Shown here piece after piece: positions 16,318 through 24,164 of a stretch of 64,000 bases of DNA (its first letter is position 1; each line of letters starts with the position of its first letter). The position numbers and the translations under genes are program-made. The stretch covers positions 1 through 64,000 of the forward strand of contig JAHDEJ010000021.1 in the NCBI GenBank assembly GCA_020628865.1, read 5' to 3'. Source of the DNA: Acidimicrobiales bacterium (GTDB taxonomy: Bacteria; Actinomycetota; Acidimicrobiia; Acidimicrobiales; SHLQ01). The notes below the pieces were generated by a model that was given only the letters and a program-made list of their open reading frames with translations, was not told the DNA's origin and did no database searches.

Positions 16318-17874
16318 CTACAGCGGCACGTTGCCGTGCTTGCGTTCCGGAATGCGTTCCTGCTTCGACGCCAGGAGACGGAAGGCGGCCGCAACCTTGC
16401 GGCGGGTGTCGGCCGGGTCGATGACCTCGTCGATGTAGCCCCGCTCGGCGGCGATGTACGGGTTGGCCGTCTTCTCGGTGTACTCGTCGACCAGTTCGGC
16501 CCGACGGGCTTCCGGGTTGGCCGCCGACTGCAGCTCCCGCCGATAGATCACTTCGACGGCACCCTGCGGACCCATGACCGCCATCTCGGCGGTGGGCCAC
16601 GCGAAGCTCATGTCGGAGCCGACCGCCTTGGAGTCCATCACCAGGAACGCTCCGCCGTACGCCTTGCGGGTGATCACCTGAACACGCGGCACGGTCGCTT
16701 CGCAGTAGGCGTAGAGGAGCTTCGCACCGTGGCGGATGATGCCGCCGTGCTCCTGGTCGACGCCGGGCAGGAACCCGGGAACGTCGCAGAAGGTGAGGAG
16801 CGGAATGTTGAAGGCGTCGCAGGTGCGGACGAAGCGGCCCGCCTTCTCGGCGGAGTTGATGTCCAACACGCCGGCGAAGACCTTGGGCTGGTTGCCGACC
16901 ACACCGACCGTGCGCCCGTCGACACGGGCGAACCCGCACACGATGTTCTGGGCCCAGTTCGGGAAGTACTCGAAGAAGTCGCCGTCGTCGACGACGGACC
17001 GGACGACGTCGAGCATGTCGTAGGGCTGGTTCGGGCTGTCGGGGAGGATGGTCTGCAGCTCGGGGCACGATCGCTCCGGATCGTCGTCCGGTTCCACGGC
17101 CGGCGGCACGTCGAGGTTGTTCGACGGCAGGTAGCTGAGCAGCAGCTTCACCTGGTCGAGCACGTCTTCTTCGCTCTCGCCCGTATAGGTGGCCACCCCG
17201 GACTTCGACGAATGCGACTTCGCTCCACCGAGCTCTTCGAGGGTGACCTCCTCGCCGGTCACGGTCTTCACGACGTCGGGCCCCGTGATGAACATGTGCG
17301 ACTTCTCGCGGACCATGAAGATGAAGTCGGTCATCGCCGGGCTGTAGACGGCGCCGCCGGCACATGGGCCGAGGATCACGCTGATCTGCGGGATGACGCC
17401 GGAGGCCTGGACGTTCCGGTAGAAGATGCCGCCGTAGGCATCGAGGCTGACCACGCCTTCCTGGATGCGGGCACCGGCTCCGTCGTTGAGGCCGATCATC
17501 GGCGCGCCGACGCTGGCGGCGAGATCCATCACCTTGTGGATCTTCTCGGCAAACACCTCGCCCAACGCACCGCCGAAGACGGTGAAATCCTGACTGAAAA
17601 GGAAGACCTTTCGGCCGTCGATCGTGCCCCACCCGGTGACGACACCGTCGGTGTACGGACGATCCTCGATGCCGCTGTCGAGGGCTCGATGGCGGGCCAG
17701 CATGTCGAGTTCGTGGAAGGAGCCGGGATCGAGCAGGTACTCGATGCGCTCGCGGGCGAGCATCTTGCCCTTCTCGTGCTGGCGCTGCACCGATCGCTCC
17801 GAGCCCGCGTTGAGGGCCTCTTCGCGGCGTCGTTCGAGGTCGGCGATTCGGTCACTCATGGATTGCTGCGACAT
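16318..17874 (-). CDS. Acyl-CoA carboxylase beta subunit (propionyl-CoA carboxylase type)
   Basis: A 518-residue carboxyltransferase subunit, which moves CO2 from biotin to an acyl-CoA such as propionyl-CoA. N- and C-terminal crotonase-like halves are present: 'GLNDGAGARIQEGV' and 'ILGPCAGGAVYSPAMTDF' form the first oxyanion region; 'CDVPGFLPGVDQEHGGIIRHG' and 'RKAYGGAFLVM' the second. Length is normal. The start may be ATG 17874 or ATG 17859; neither has a strong ribosome binding site. The biotinylated alpha subunit is not in the window. The 58 bp to the divergent LOG gene must hold both promoters. Confidence 0.93.
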   Translation of the reverse strand: MSQQSMSDRIADLERRREEALNAGSERSVQRQHEKGKMLARERIEYLLDPGSFHELDMLARHRALDSGIEDRPYTDGVVTGWGTIDGRKVFLFSQDFTVFGGALGEVFAEKIHKVMDLAASVGAPMIGLNDGAGARIQEGVVSLDAYGGIFYRNVQASGVIPQISVILGPCAGGAVYSPAMTDFIFMVREKSHMFITGPDVVKTVTGEEVTLEELGGAKSHSSKSGVATYTGESEEDVLDQVKLLLSYLPSNNLDVPPAVEPDDDPERSCPELQTILPDSPNQPYDMLDVVRSVVDDGDFFEYFPNWAQNIVCGFARVDGRTVGVVGNQPKVFAGVLDINSAEKAGRFVRTCDAFNIPLLTFCDVPGFLPGVDQEHGGIIRHGAKLLYAYCEATVPRVQVITRKAYGGAFLVMDSKAVGSDMSFAWPTAEMAVMGPQGAVEVIYRRELQSAANPEARRAELVDEYTEKTANPYIAAERGYIDEVIDPADTRRKVAAAFRLLASKQERIPERKHGNVPL

Positions 17875-17932
17875 CCAGCGAAGACTACTCGGCGCGGCTG
17901 CCACAGCCATCAGGCGGCGGTAGGGTCCCCGC

Positions 17933-18511
17933 ATGGCCGAAGTCGCAAGCGTCTGTGTGTTCCTTGGATCTTCGACGGGTTCCAATCCCGCCAACGCCGA
18001 GGCCACCGTCGCCCTCGCCGAAGAACTGGCGGCCCGGGATCTGACCGTGGTGTACGGCGGTGGCGCCGTCGGGCTGATGGGCCTGCTGGCCGACACCGTG
18101 CTGGCGGCCGGAGGTCGAGTCCTGGGCATCATCCCCACGAACCTGTTCAGCCGTGAGGTCGCCCACACCGGGTTGACGCAGCTCATCGAAACGAACGGGA
18201 TGCACGAACGCAAGGCGCTCATGGCCGAGCACTCCGATGCGTTCATCGCGCTGCCGGGCGGGCTCGGCACGCTCGAGGAGCTGGCCGAAGTAGCCACGTG
18301 GCGCCAGATCGGGATCCACGACAAGCCGCTCGGGCTCGTCGATGTGGCTGGCTACTACAGCGGCCTGCTCACGTGGATGGACCGGGTGGTCGACGACGGC
18401 CTGCTGAGCACACAGAATCGGGGAATGGTGCACGCCGACGCCGACCCGATTCGGGTCCTGGACATGGTGATGGCCGACGATCAGTCGGCGGCACCCAAGT
18501 GGGACGGCTGA
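17933..18511 (+). CDS. LOG family protein (nucleoside-5'-monophosphate phosphoribohydrolase)
   Basis: A 192-residue Rossmann-like enzyme with the LOG signature: R93-K94 and 'PGGLGTLEE' (residues 108-116), plus 'VYGGGAVGLMG' near the N-terminus. LOG proteins cleave AMP or cytokinin riboside monophosphates to the base and ribose 5-phosphate. Length matches the family. The final 31 bp overlap the convergent membrane-protein gene. Confidence 0.9.
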   Translation: MAEVASVCVFLGSSTGSNPANAEATVALAEELAARDLTVVYGGGAVGLMGLLADTVLAAGGRVLGIIPTNLFSREVAHTGLTQLIETNGMHERKALMAEHSDAFIALPGGLGTLEELAEVATWRQIGIHDKPLGLVDVAGYYSGLLTWMDRVVDDGLLSTQNRGMVHADADPIRVLDMVMADDQSAAPKWDG

Positions 18512-18939
18512 TCCACGATCCACAGCGCGACGACGCCGCGGACCCACCAGATCACCGTCCTCACCCAGTTCGTCGACACCAGCAGGTCGATGCGGTCGGG
18601 GTCGTACGGTTCGGAGATCAGTCGGCCATGCAACGGGGCGAACCACGCCATGGTCGTGACCCAGGCGAGGGCGAGTAGCGCACCGGACCCGAACGCGACC
18701 GTCTTGGCCGATCCGGCAGGAAGGCGCAGCCACAGCAGCAGGGCAAGCAGCACCTCAGCGGGCGCAAAGAGTGCGAGCGGCCAGCCGATGCGTTGGCCGT
18801 GGTTCCGGACGTAGTCGGAGAAGTCGGCGATCGCGACCTGGTCGTATTGCGGATAGACGACCAGCTGGACCGTGGTCATCACGCCGATCATCGCCAAGGT
18901 GGCGGCAAGGTGCAGGAGGCTCAGCCGTCGCACGGTCAT
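18481..18939 (-). CDS. Four-helix integral membrane protein, function unknown
   Basis: A 152-residue protein with about four transmembrane segments; polar features include 'VVYPQYDQV' and 'WFAPLHGRL' in loops. It resembles small uncharacterised actinobacterial membrane proteins, but I do not recognise a named family. The ATG at 18939 begins the first helix. Its 3' end overlaps the LOG gene on the other strand by 31 bp. Confidence 0.7.
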   Translation of the reverse strand: MTVRRLSLLHLAATLAMIGVMTTVQLVVYPQYDQVAIADFSDYVRNHGQRIGWPLALFAPAEVLLALLLWLRLPAGSAKTVAFGSGALLALAWVTTMAWFAPLHGRLISEPYDPDRIDLLVSTNWVRTVIWWVRGVVALWIVDQPSHLGAAD

Positions 18940-18965
18940 GGTGCGACGGTAGCCATCGCTGCGAG

Positions 18966-19847
18966 TCAGGCCCGGATCGGTTCGGCGTTCGCCGGAATCT
19001 CACCGAGCTCGTCGCGGATGTCCCGAAGCAGTTCGTGGGCCACCTCGGAGGTTGCGCCACGGGCGACACGGGCAACGTTGACGACGCGTTCGGGCTCGAC
19101 CAGCTCCTCGGCCCGGGGCCATTCCATCACCGCGTCGGTGACCGAGCGGCTGGACAGCAGGGCCACGCCGATTCCCGCCTCGACGGCAGACAGGACGCTT
19201 GCGGTGCTCGGTCCCGAGAACGCGATCCGGTAGGGGATGCCGGCGTCACGAAGCGCCGCTTCGGCCAGCGGCCGGTAGAAGCCGTCGTCGCCGAAGGTGA
19301 TGAGTGGGACCTCGCCGGCGGGATAGGTCCACTCGGGAGACGAGACCCACACCAACCGGTCGTACCAGAGCACCGTGTCTCGGGGCTTCACCTCATGCAG
19401 CTCGAGCTGGATCACGGCGACATCGAGCTCGTTCGAGGAGACCATCGAGGCGAGGCGGCTGGAGCGGTCCACGTGGAAGTCGAGGATGGCATTCGGATGA
19501 ATGCGGTTGAACCGACCGCACACGTCGCCGGTGCACTTCGCGCTCGCCTCCTCGGTCGACCCGAGACGAACGGTGCCCTCAAGGACAGTGCTACTCAGGC
19601 GGGCGACCGCTTCGTCGTGGGTGTCGATCATCGTGCGGGCGTACGTGAGCAGTTCGCGGCCATCGCGCGATGGGGTGAGCGTGCGGCCGTCCCGCACGAT
19701 GAGGTCCCGGCCAACACGTTCTTCCAGGCGCTTGATCCGCCAGCTGACTGCGGACTGGCTCAATCCGAGCGCCTCGGCGGCCGCCGTCATGCCGCCTTCA
19801 TCCAGGACAGCGGCGAAGATACGAAGTGATTCCACGTCCAGATGCAC
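18966..19847 (-). CDS. LysR family transcriptional regulator
   Basis: A 293-residue LTTR. The N-terminal winged helix-turn-helix ('MTAAAEALGLSQSAVSWRIKRLEE', about residues 19-43) is followed by a periplasmic-binding-like effector domain. LTTRs usually control the gene that lies divergent to them; here that is a 45-codon ORF starting 84 bp away. The inducer cannot be told. ATG 19847 gives the normal N-terminus. Confidence 0.93.
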   Translation of the reverse strand: MHLDVESLRIFAAVLDEGGMTAAAEALGLSQSAVSWRIKRLEERVGRDLIVRDGRTLTPSRDGRELLTYARTMIDTHDEAVARLSSTVLEGTVRLGSTEEASAKCTGDVCGRFNRIHPNAILDFHVDRSSRLASMVSSNELDVAVIQLELHEVKPRDTVLWYDRLVWVSSPEWTYPAGEVPLITFGDDGFYRPLAEAALRDAGIPYRIAFSGPSTASVLSAVEAGIGVALLSSRSVTDAVMEWPRAEELVEPERVVNVARVARGATSEVAHELLRDIRDELGEIPANAEPIRA

Positions 19848-19930
19848 GATCCCAGACTATGACGAGATTCGATGGAAACTATCATTTCACTCGTATCTGT
19901 CATCCTTGTTTCGCGACCGATACTGAACCC

Positions 19931-20068
19931 ATGAACACCCCCCAGGCACCACACCACATCCCCCACGTCCCGAACACCGGCCAGTCGCTCCGGGTAGCGC
20001 TTGGCCCCGGCTTCCAGCTCTCCGGAGCAAGCGAGAAGTTCCTTCGCGAGGCAACTCGCCGAGGTTGA
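19931..20068 (+). CDS. Small ORF (45 aa) divergent from the LysR gene
   Basis: ATG 19931 to TGA 20068 encodes 45 residues with a His/Pro-rich start ('MNTPQAPHHIPHVPN') and a charged, probably helical end ('SEKFLREATRRG'). It has no signal peptide and no match I recognise. Three things support it as a real expressed unit: it lies where an LTTR target should be, it starts 83 bp from the regulator, and a strong intrinsic terminator (20085-20126) follows 17 bp after its stop. It could also be a leader peptide or merely part of a regulatory RNA. Confidence 0.5.
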   Translation: MNTPQAPHHIPHVPNTGQSLRVALGPGFQLSGASEKFLREATRRG

Positions 20069-20084
20069 TTCCCTCCGAACTCCA

Positions 20085-20126
20085 CCGCCCTCGCACTGGT
20101 CGCGGGGGCGGTGCTTCTCGTTTTGG
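20085..20126 (+). terminator. Intrinsic terminator after the small ORF
   Basis: A 12-bp stem (20085-20096 with 20104-20115, one G-U pair), a 7-nt loop, then a tail CTTCTCGTTTT. It ends the transcript of the small ORF before the next gene at 20203. Confidence 0.75.
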
Positions 20127-20202
20127 GCCACAGCCGGTGAACATCCGAACAACGATGGCGGGCCGCGAACACCCCGAGCCACCGCATTGTTAGCGTCGCA
20201 CC

Positions 20203-21090
20203 ATGTGCGGAAACCACGCTGACGACGGACGCCCGATCGACCATCATCACCACGATCATCCCCGTGGGAGCGCCGCCCCTCCACCGACCCGACGCGCCTT
20301 CCTCGGCCAGTTCGGCCGCGGCTCACTCGCAATGGCCGTCTTCTCGCCCGCCCTGCTGGCGGCATGTGGATCCGACGGCACGACGGCGGCCGGCTCCACC
20401 ACCACAACCACTTCGGCCGAGACGACCACGACCACCCCGACCACGACAACGCCCGCGTCGGACGAATCGATCCCCGAGACGACGACCGGCGTCGCAGGTG
20501 ACGACCTTCGCTGGGGCCGGACGAATCTCGGATTCGTGTCGGCCTACGTGCTCGCCCGCGGGAACAAGGCGGCAATCGTCGACACGGGCACCGAGGGTTC
20601 CGCTGACGCCATCGGACGAACGCTCGTCTCGCTCGGGCTCACGTACAACGACGTCGACCATCTGGTGCTGACGCATCGTCACGGCGACCATGCCGGTTCC
20701 ACCGGGGCCGTGATGGAACAGGCGGTCAACGCCACCGTCTACGCCGGCGAAGCCGATCTGTCCGGCATCGACTACGACACCATCACCGGGCTGACCGGCG
20801 GGGAAGACATCTTCGGCTTCGAAGCGCTGGCGACCCCCGGTCACACCGATGGACACATGGCCGTCATCGACCACGCCGCCGGTCTACTGGTGGCGGGCGA
20901 CGCCATCTTCATCGACGGCGACGACGTCATCGAAGGTCCGGAACGCTTCTTCACCGACGTTGCCCAATCGCGGGACACGATCCGTCAGTTGGCCCAGCTG
21001 AGCTTCAACACGTTGCTCGTCGGTCACGGCGAACCGATCGAAGACGGTGCCGACGCGGCGCTGGCGACACTCGCGAGCAGCCTCGGCTGA
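20203..21090 (+). CDS. Exported metallo-beta-lactamase-fold hydrolase (Tat/lipoprotein)
   Basis: A 295-residue MBL-fold protein. The His-rich N-terminus is followed by a twin-arginine motif (TRRAFLGQF, near residue 28), a hydrophobic stretch and a lipobox 'LLAAC', so it is probably Tat-exported and lipid-anchored. A long Thr/Ser linker (residues about 58-90) precedes the catalytic domain. The zinc motif is 'LTHRHGDHAGS', with later 'TPGHTDGH' and 'GHGEP' ligands. The linker reaches across the cell wall. The substrate is unknown. It starts after a dedicated terminator, so it has its own promoter. Confidence 0.88.
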   Translation: MCGNHADDGRPIDHHHHDHPRGSAAPPPTRRAFLGQFGRGSLAMAVFSPALLAACGSDGTTAAGSTTTTTSAETTTTTPTTTTPASDESIPETTTGVAGDDLRWGRTNLGFVSAYVLARGNKAAIVDTGTEGSADAIGRTLVSLGLTYNDVDHLVLTHRHGDHAGSTGAVMEQAVNATVYAGEADLSGIDYDTITGLTGGEDIFGFEALATPGHTDGHMAVIDHAAGLLVAGDAIFIDGDDVIEGPERFFTDVAQSRDTIRQLAQLSFNTLLVGHGEPIEDGADAALATLASSLG

Positions 21091-21133
21091 ATCGGCCTCG
21101 GCCGACACACCACCGAAGAGCCAACCTCGTTCA

Positions 21134-21151
21134 GCCGGTCAGGCGACCGGC
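21134..21151. terminator. Hairpin between convergent genes (possible bidirectional terminator)
   Basis: GCCGGTC (21134-21140) pairs perfectly with GACCGGC (21145-21151) around a 4-nt loop. It lies 3 bp beyond the VOC stop and 44 bp past the MBL stop. No T-run follows in either direction, so intrinsic termination is only possible, not certain. Confidence 0.4.
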
Positions 21152-21153
21152 CG

Positions 21154-21888
21154 TCACCCGACGGTCGGCGGACGACTCGTGAGGCAGTACGGCATCCCGG
21201 CCGGGTCGCGCAGCGCAGTCCAATAGGTACCGACCTCGACCACGTCGGCACCATGCTCCACATGCGTCTTCGTGAGCTCGGCAACGTGCTCCCCGGAGGA
21301 GACGTCGAGGTGCGCTCGGCCGCCACCCGTGTCGTCCGGTCCCAACTGCTGGATGAGGATCCGCAGCGGGAGATGCGCTGGCTGGACGAACGATCGGAAC
21401 TCCGGAAACGTCGGCTCGTGCACCGCCCATCCGGTGAGCTCCGCCCAGAAGGCGATGTCGGCCTCGAAGTGGTCGTGGGGTACGTCGAGGCAGATCTGGT
21501 CTGCGGCATGAGGCCGCTGCGCGTCGATCACCGGGACAGGAGCCGCCTCGTCCGTGTACGGGACGATGCAGAACGGCACCCCGCCTGGCGTGTGCAGAAC
21601 GACGTGGCCCGGCTCGGCGACCACCCTGGCGCCCGCGGCCACCGCCCGATCCCGCCACGCAGGAATGTCGTCGACGACGAGATCCAGATGCGCGGCCGCC
21701 GGACCCTGCTCGATCCGCTGCATCTCGAGGTACCCGTCGCCGGCGCGCGGAATGAGGTGCACGAACTCATCATGGTCCGGATGCACCTCGCCAAGCGTGG
21801 TCGCAGTCAGCTCCGTCCAGAAGTCAGAAGCCTCACCAAAGTGATCGGCCGGGATGTCGATCACCGCGTTCAGCCATTGGATCTCCAT
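21154..21888 (-). CDS. VOC family protein with two glyoxalase-like modules
   Basis: A 244-residue protein made of two VOC modules (about residues 1-118 and 125-244). Each has an N-terminal 'IDIPADHFGEASDFW' / 'LDVPHDHFEADIAFW' element and a C-terminal 'DPAGMPYCL'-like strand, typical of actinobacterial glyoxalase/bleomycin-resistance-like proteins. ATG 21888 starts the first module; upstream in-frame starts would run into the divergent promoter. The substrate is unknown. Confidence 0.85.
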   Translation of the reverse strand: MEIQWLNAVIDIPADHFGEASDFWTELTATTLGEVHPDHDEFVHLIPRAGDGYLEMQRIEQGPAAAHLDLVVDDIPAWRDRAVAAGARVVAEPGHVVLHTPGGVPFCIVPYTDEAAPVPVIDAQRPHAADQICLDVPHDHFEADIAFWAELTGWAVHEPTFPEFRSFVQPAHLPLRILIQQLGPDDTGGGRAHLDVSSGEHVAELTKTHVEHGADVVEVGTYWTALRDPAGMPYCLTSRPPTVG

Positions 21889-22025
21889 GACCACACCGTA
21901 CGTTCTTGGCGAGTCCGGCCGCATCTGAAAGACTCGAATCAGCGCTGGGCGGTGGCGCCGAACGGGCCATTGCTTCAAAGAAGGGGCCCGCGCAACCGCC
22001 AACGGGCCCCGATCGGGGGACAACA

Positions 22026-22460
22026 ATGCGAGTTGCGGACATTCTCAAGCGGAAGGGAACACTTGTGGCGACCGTGCCGCCCAACGCCCGGGTGAGCGAC
22101 GCGGTCACGACGCTGCACGAACGCGGCATCGGTGCCGTGGTCGTCTCGGACGACGGCGCGACGATCGACGGAATCCTGTCGGAGCGCGACATCGTGCGCG
22201 CGCTGCACCGGACCGGGGCGGACGTGCTCGACCACGCGATCGCCGGGATCATGACCAGCAACGTGGTCACCTGTGCGGCCGAGGATCGGGTCGACGCCAT
22301 GATGAGTCTGATGACCGAGAACCGGATTCGACACCTCCCGGTGGCCGCCGACGGTCAACTCGTCGGCATCATCAGCATCGGCGACGTCGTCGCATCGCGG
22401 GTCACGGAACTCGAGAACGAGACCCGGGCCATGGAGGAGTACATCCAGCACGGTCGATGA
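22026..22460 (+). CDS. Tandem CBS-domain protein
   Basis: A 144-residue stand-alone CBS pair (Bateman module). CBS1 is at about residues 8-63 ('VSDAVTTLHERGIGAVVVSD ...SERDIVRAL'), CBS2 at about 74-125 ('MTENRIRHLPVAADGQLVGI'). Such proteins bind adenine nucleotides and act as energy or redox sensors, often on unlinked targets. The ATG at 22026 directly opens the domain. No partner domain is fused and the neighbours give no hint of its target. Confidence 0.9.
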   Translation: MRVADILKRKGTLVATVPPNARVSDAVTTLHERGIGAVVVSDDGATIDGILSERDIVRALHRTGADVLDHAIAGIMTSNVVTCAAEDRVDAMMSLMTENRIRHLPVAADGQLVGIISIGDVVASRVTELENETRAMEEYIQHGR

Positions 22461-22532
22461 TCTTGCCGAGCGCCAAAGACAGAGTCATCCGACCCAGCAA
22501 GACCGGTCGTCAGATCTACCGATCACTTCGTC

Positions 22533-24059
22533 ATGAAACCGACATGTCAGGCGGACGTGACTTCATTCATTCTCCGGCTCGGCGCCATCGGCGTCGCTGC
22601 GATCGGGTTGGCGGCGTGTGGCGGTGACAGCCCGGAAACGCTCGGCCAGGCGCTGACCACTGCGTCGGACTCGATCGACTGGGTGGCCGAAGACGAGCAG
22701 GCCTGCGTCGGCGGTGCGATCCTCGACACCATCGGTTTCGACGCCCTCATCGAACAAGGCGTCACCTCCGAGGCATTGACAGCGACCCCGACGATCGTGA
22801 CCGATCTCGTCGACGACGGTTCGGACGAACTCGGTGCCGCCGTCGAAGCGTGTGTGGACGCCGATCGGCTGTTCCGCTCGTCCATGGCATCCGATGTCGG
22901 GCTCGACATCGCCGAGTGCTCCACCGACTTCTCCGATGCGGCGCTTGCAGTCGCCAACCGCAGCAATGTGATGACCGACGGCCCGGCCATCGAGCTGACG
23001 GACACGCCCGAGCACCGTGACCTCCTTCGACCGTGCCTCGATGCGGACACGTTCGGCGAGGCCTTCGACCTCGACGCACCCGAAGACCTCATCGCTGCCC
23101 TCCAGGCCGCCCTTCCGGTGGGCCTTCGGGAGATCAGCGTGAACGACGACTGCCTTGCCGAGCGGATGGTGTCGAAGTTCGGTGTCGAACAGCTCAACGA
23201 CCATGGACTGACGGTCGACACGCCGGACCTGGACCTCGATGTGTTCGCCGAGGCGGAAGCGACGTTCATCACGGACGCTGCGGCAGGCTGCAGCGACGCA
23301 ACTGCCGGCTGGCGCCGCGAGCTCGTCAACACCCACGAGCCGTTCGCCGACTGCGTCGTCGCCGCAGAGGGCGACGCCTACAACGAGAAGACGATCGCCA
23401 TCGCCCTCGGCGAGAGCGGCGCCCGGCGGGACCGGGACCAACTCGCGGACGACGGCCTCGCCGCCTGCGCCGACGAAGTGGCCGAGGCGTCCTTCCCGAC
23501 CATCTCCCGCTTGGACCGGATCGAAGCCGACTTCCTCGCCCGCACCTGGCTCACGGATTGGGAACAGACCAGCCCGTTCAACCATGCACCGAGCGATCAC
23601 TACTACCGATGCACGATGCGCGGCGCATACGCGGAACTCGGTCGAGACGAAGTGGACAGCATCTTCATCGAGTACGGCTTCAGCGACCCGGAGTCGCTTG
23701 ACTCGTGGGACATTCTCGTCCCCTTCTGGCAGGCGTATCGCGAATCGCAGCGTGCCTGCGGCGGGGACTGGTACTTCATCACTGCGGAACTGCATGAGGC
23801 AGGAACGTCACCTGAGACGCTCGACTGCATCCGGGAACGACTTGGCGATGCGGACGAGATCAGTGAGATGGCCGACACCCTGGTCGCCTACTCGGTCGAC
23901 ATCGACGACTTCCGCTGGGAATCCGTGCTCTCGGAGATCGACGCCAACTTCGACCGCTGCCGGGACGACTCGGAACTGCGGATCTACAACGAGTGGCACA
24001 ACTACATGCTCGGTGGACTCGACCTCACGGGTGTCAACACCGGCGTCGACTCGGCCTGA
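22533..24059 (+). CDS. Cysteine-repeat lipoprotein, unknown function
   Basis: A 508-residue exported protein with a signal peptide and lipobox 'IGLAAC' (Cys29). The mature part is acidic, largely helical and holds about a dozen cysteines spaced roughly every 30-50 residues, many in the setting x-C-(V/L/A)-x-(A/E/D). Segments such as 'QACVGGAILDTIGFDALIEQ', 'DDCLAERMVSKFGVEQLNDH' and 'YRCTMRGAYAELGRDEVDSI' look like diverged copies of one repeat. I do not recognise the family. The gene stands alone, 72 bp after the CBS gene. Confidence 0.8.
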   Translation: MKPTCQADVTSFILRLGAIGVAAIGLAACGGDSPETLGQALTTASDSIDWVAEDEQACVGGAILDTIGFDALIEQGVTSEALTATPTIVTDLVDDGSDELGAAVEACVDADRLFRSSMASDVGLDIAECSTDFSDAALAVANRSNVMTDGPAIELTDTPEHRDLLRPCLDADTFGEAFDLDAPEDLIAALQAALPVGLREISVNDDCLAERMVSKFGVEQLNDHGLTVDTPDLDLDVFAEAEATFITDAAAGCSDATAGWRRELVNTHEPFADCVVAAEGDAYNEKTIAIALGESGARRDRDQLADDGLAACADEVAEASFPTISRLDRIEADFLARTWLTDWEQTSPFNHAPSDHYYRCTMRGAYAELGRDEVDSIFIEYGFSDPESLDSWDILVPFWQAYRESQRACGGDWYFITAELHEAGTSPETLDCIRERLGDADEISEMADTLVAYSVDIDDFRWESVLSEIDANFDRCRDDSELRIYNEWHNYMLGGLDLTGVNTGVDSA

Positions 24060-24120
24060 GCCGAGGCCGATACCGCTCGGCCTGACGCGCGTGGCACGCG
24101 CACGGTACGATCACCACAAG

Positions 24121-24140
24121 CGGTTACCGGCCGGTAACCG
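24121..24140. promoter_or_regulatory. Perfect 20-bp palindrome (TetR-type operator candidate) before the acyl-CoA dehydrogenase
   Basis: CGGTTACCGGCCGGTAACCG is an exact inverted repeat ending 24 bp before the ATG of the acyl-CoA dehydrogenase. The TTACCGG half-site resembles those bound by TetR-family regulators of lipid degradation in actinobacteria. No TetR gene lies nearby in the window. Confidence 0.65.
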
Positions 24141-24164
24141 GATGGACGTGCAACAGGGGCAACC

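Noticed and set aside
20390-20475. Thr-rich DNA repeat (ACCACC/ACGACC runs) as a satellite or regulatory repeat
   Set aside because: It lies in frame within the metallo-hydrolase gene and codes for a Thr/Ser linker typical of exported lipoproteins.
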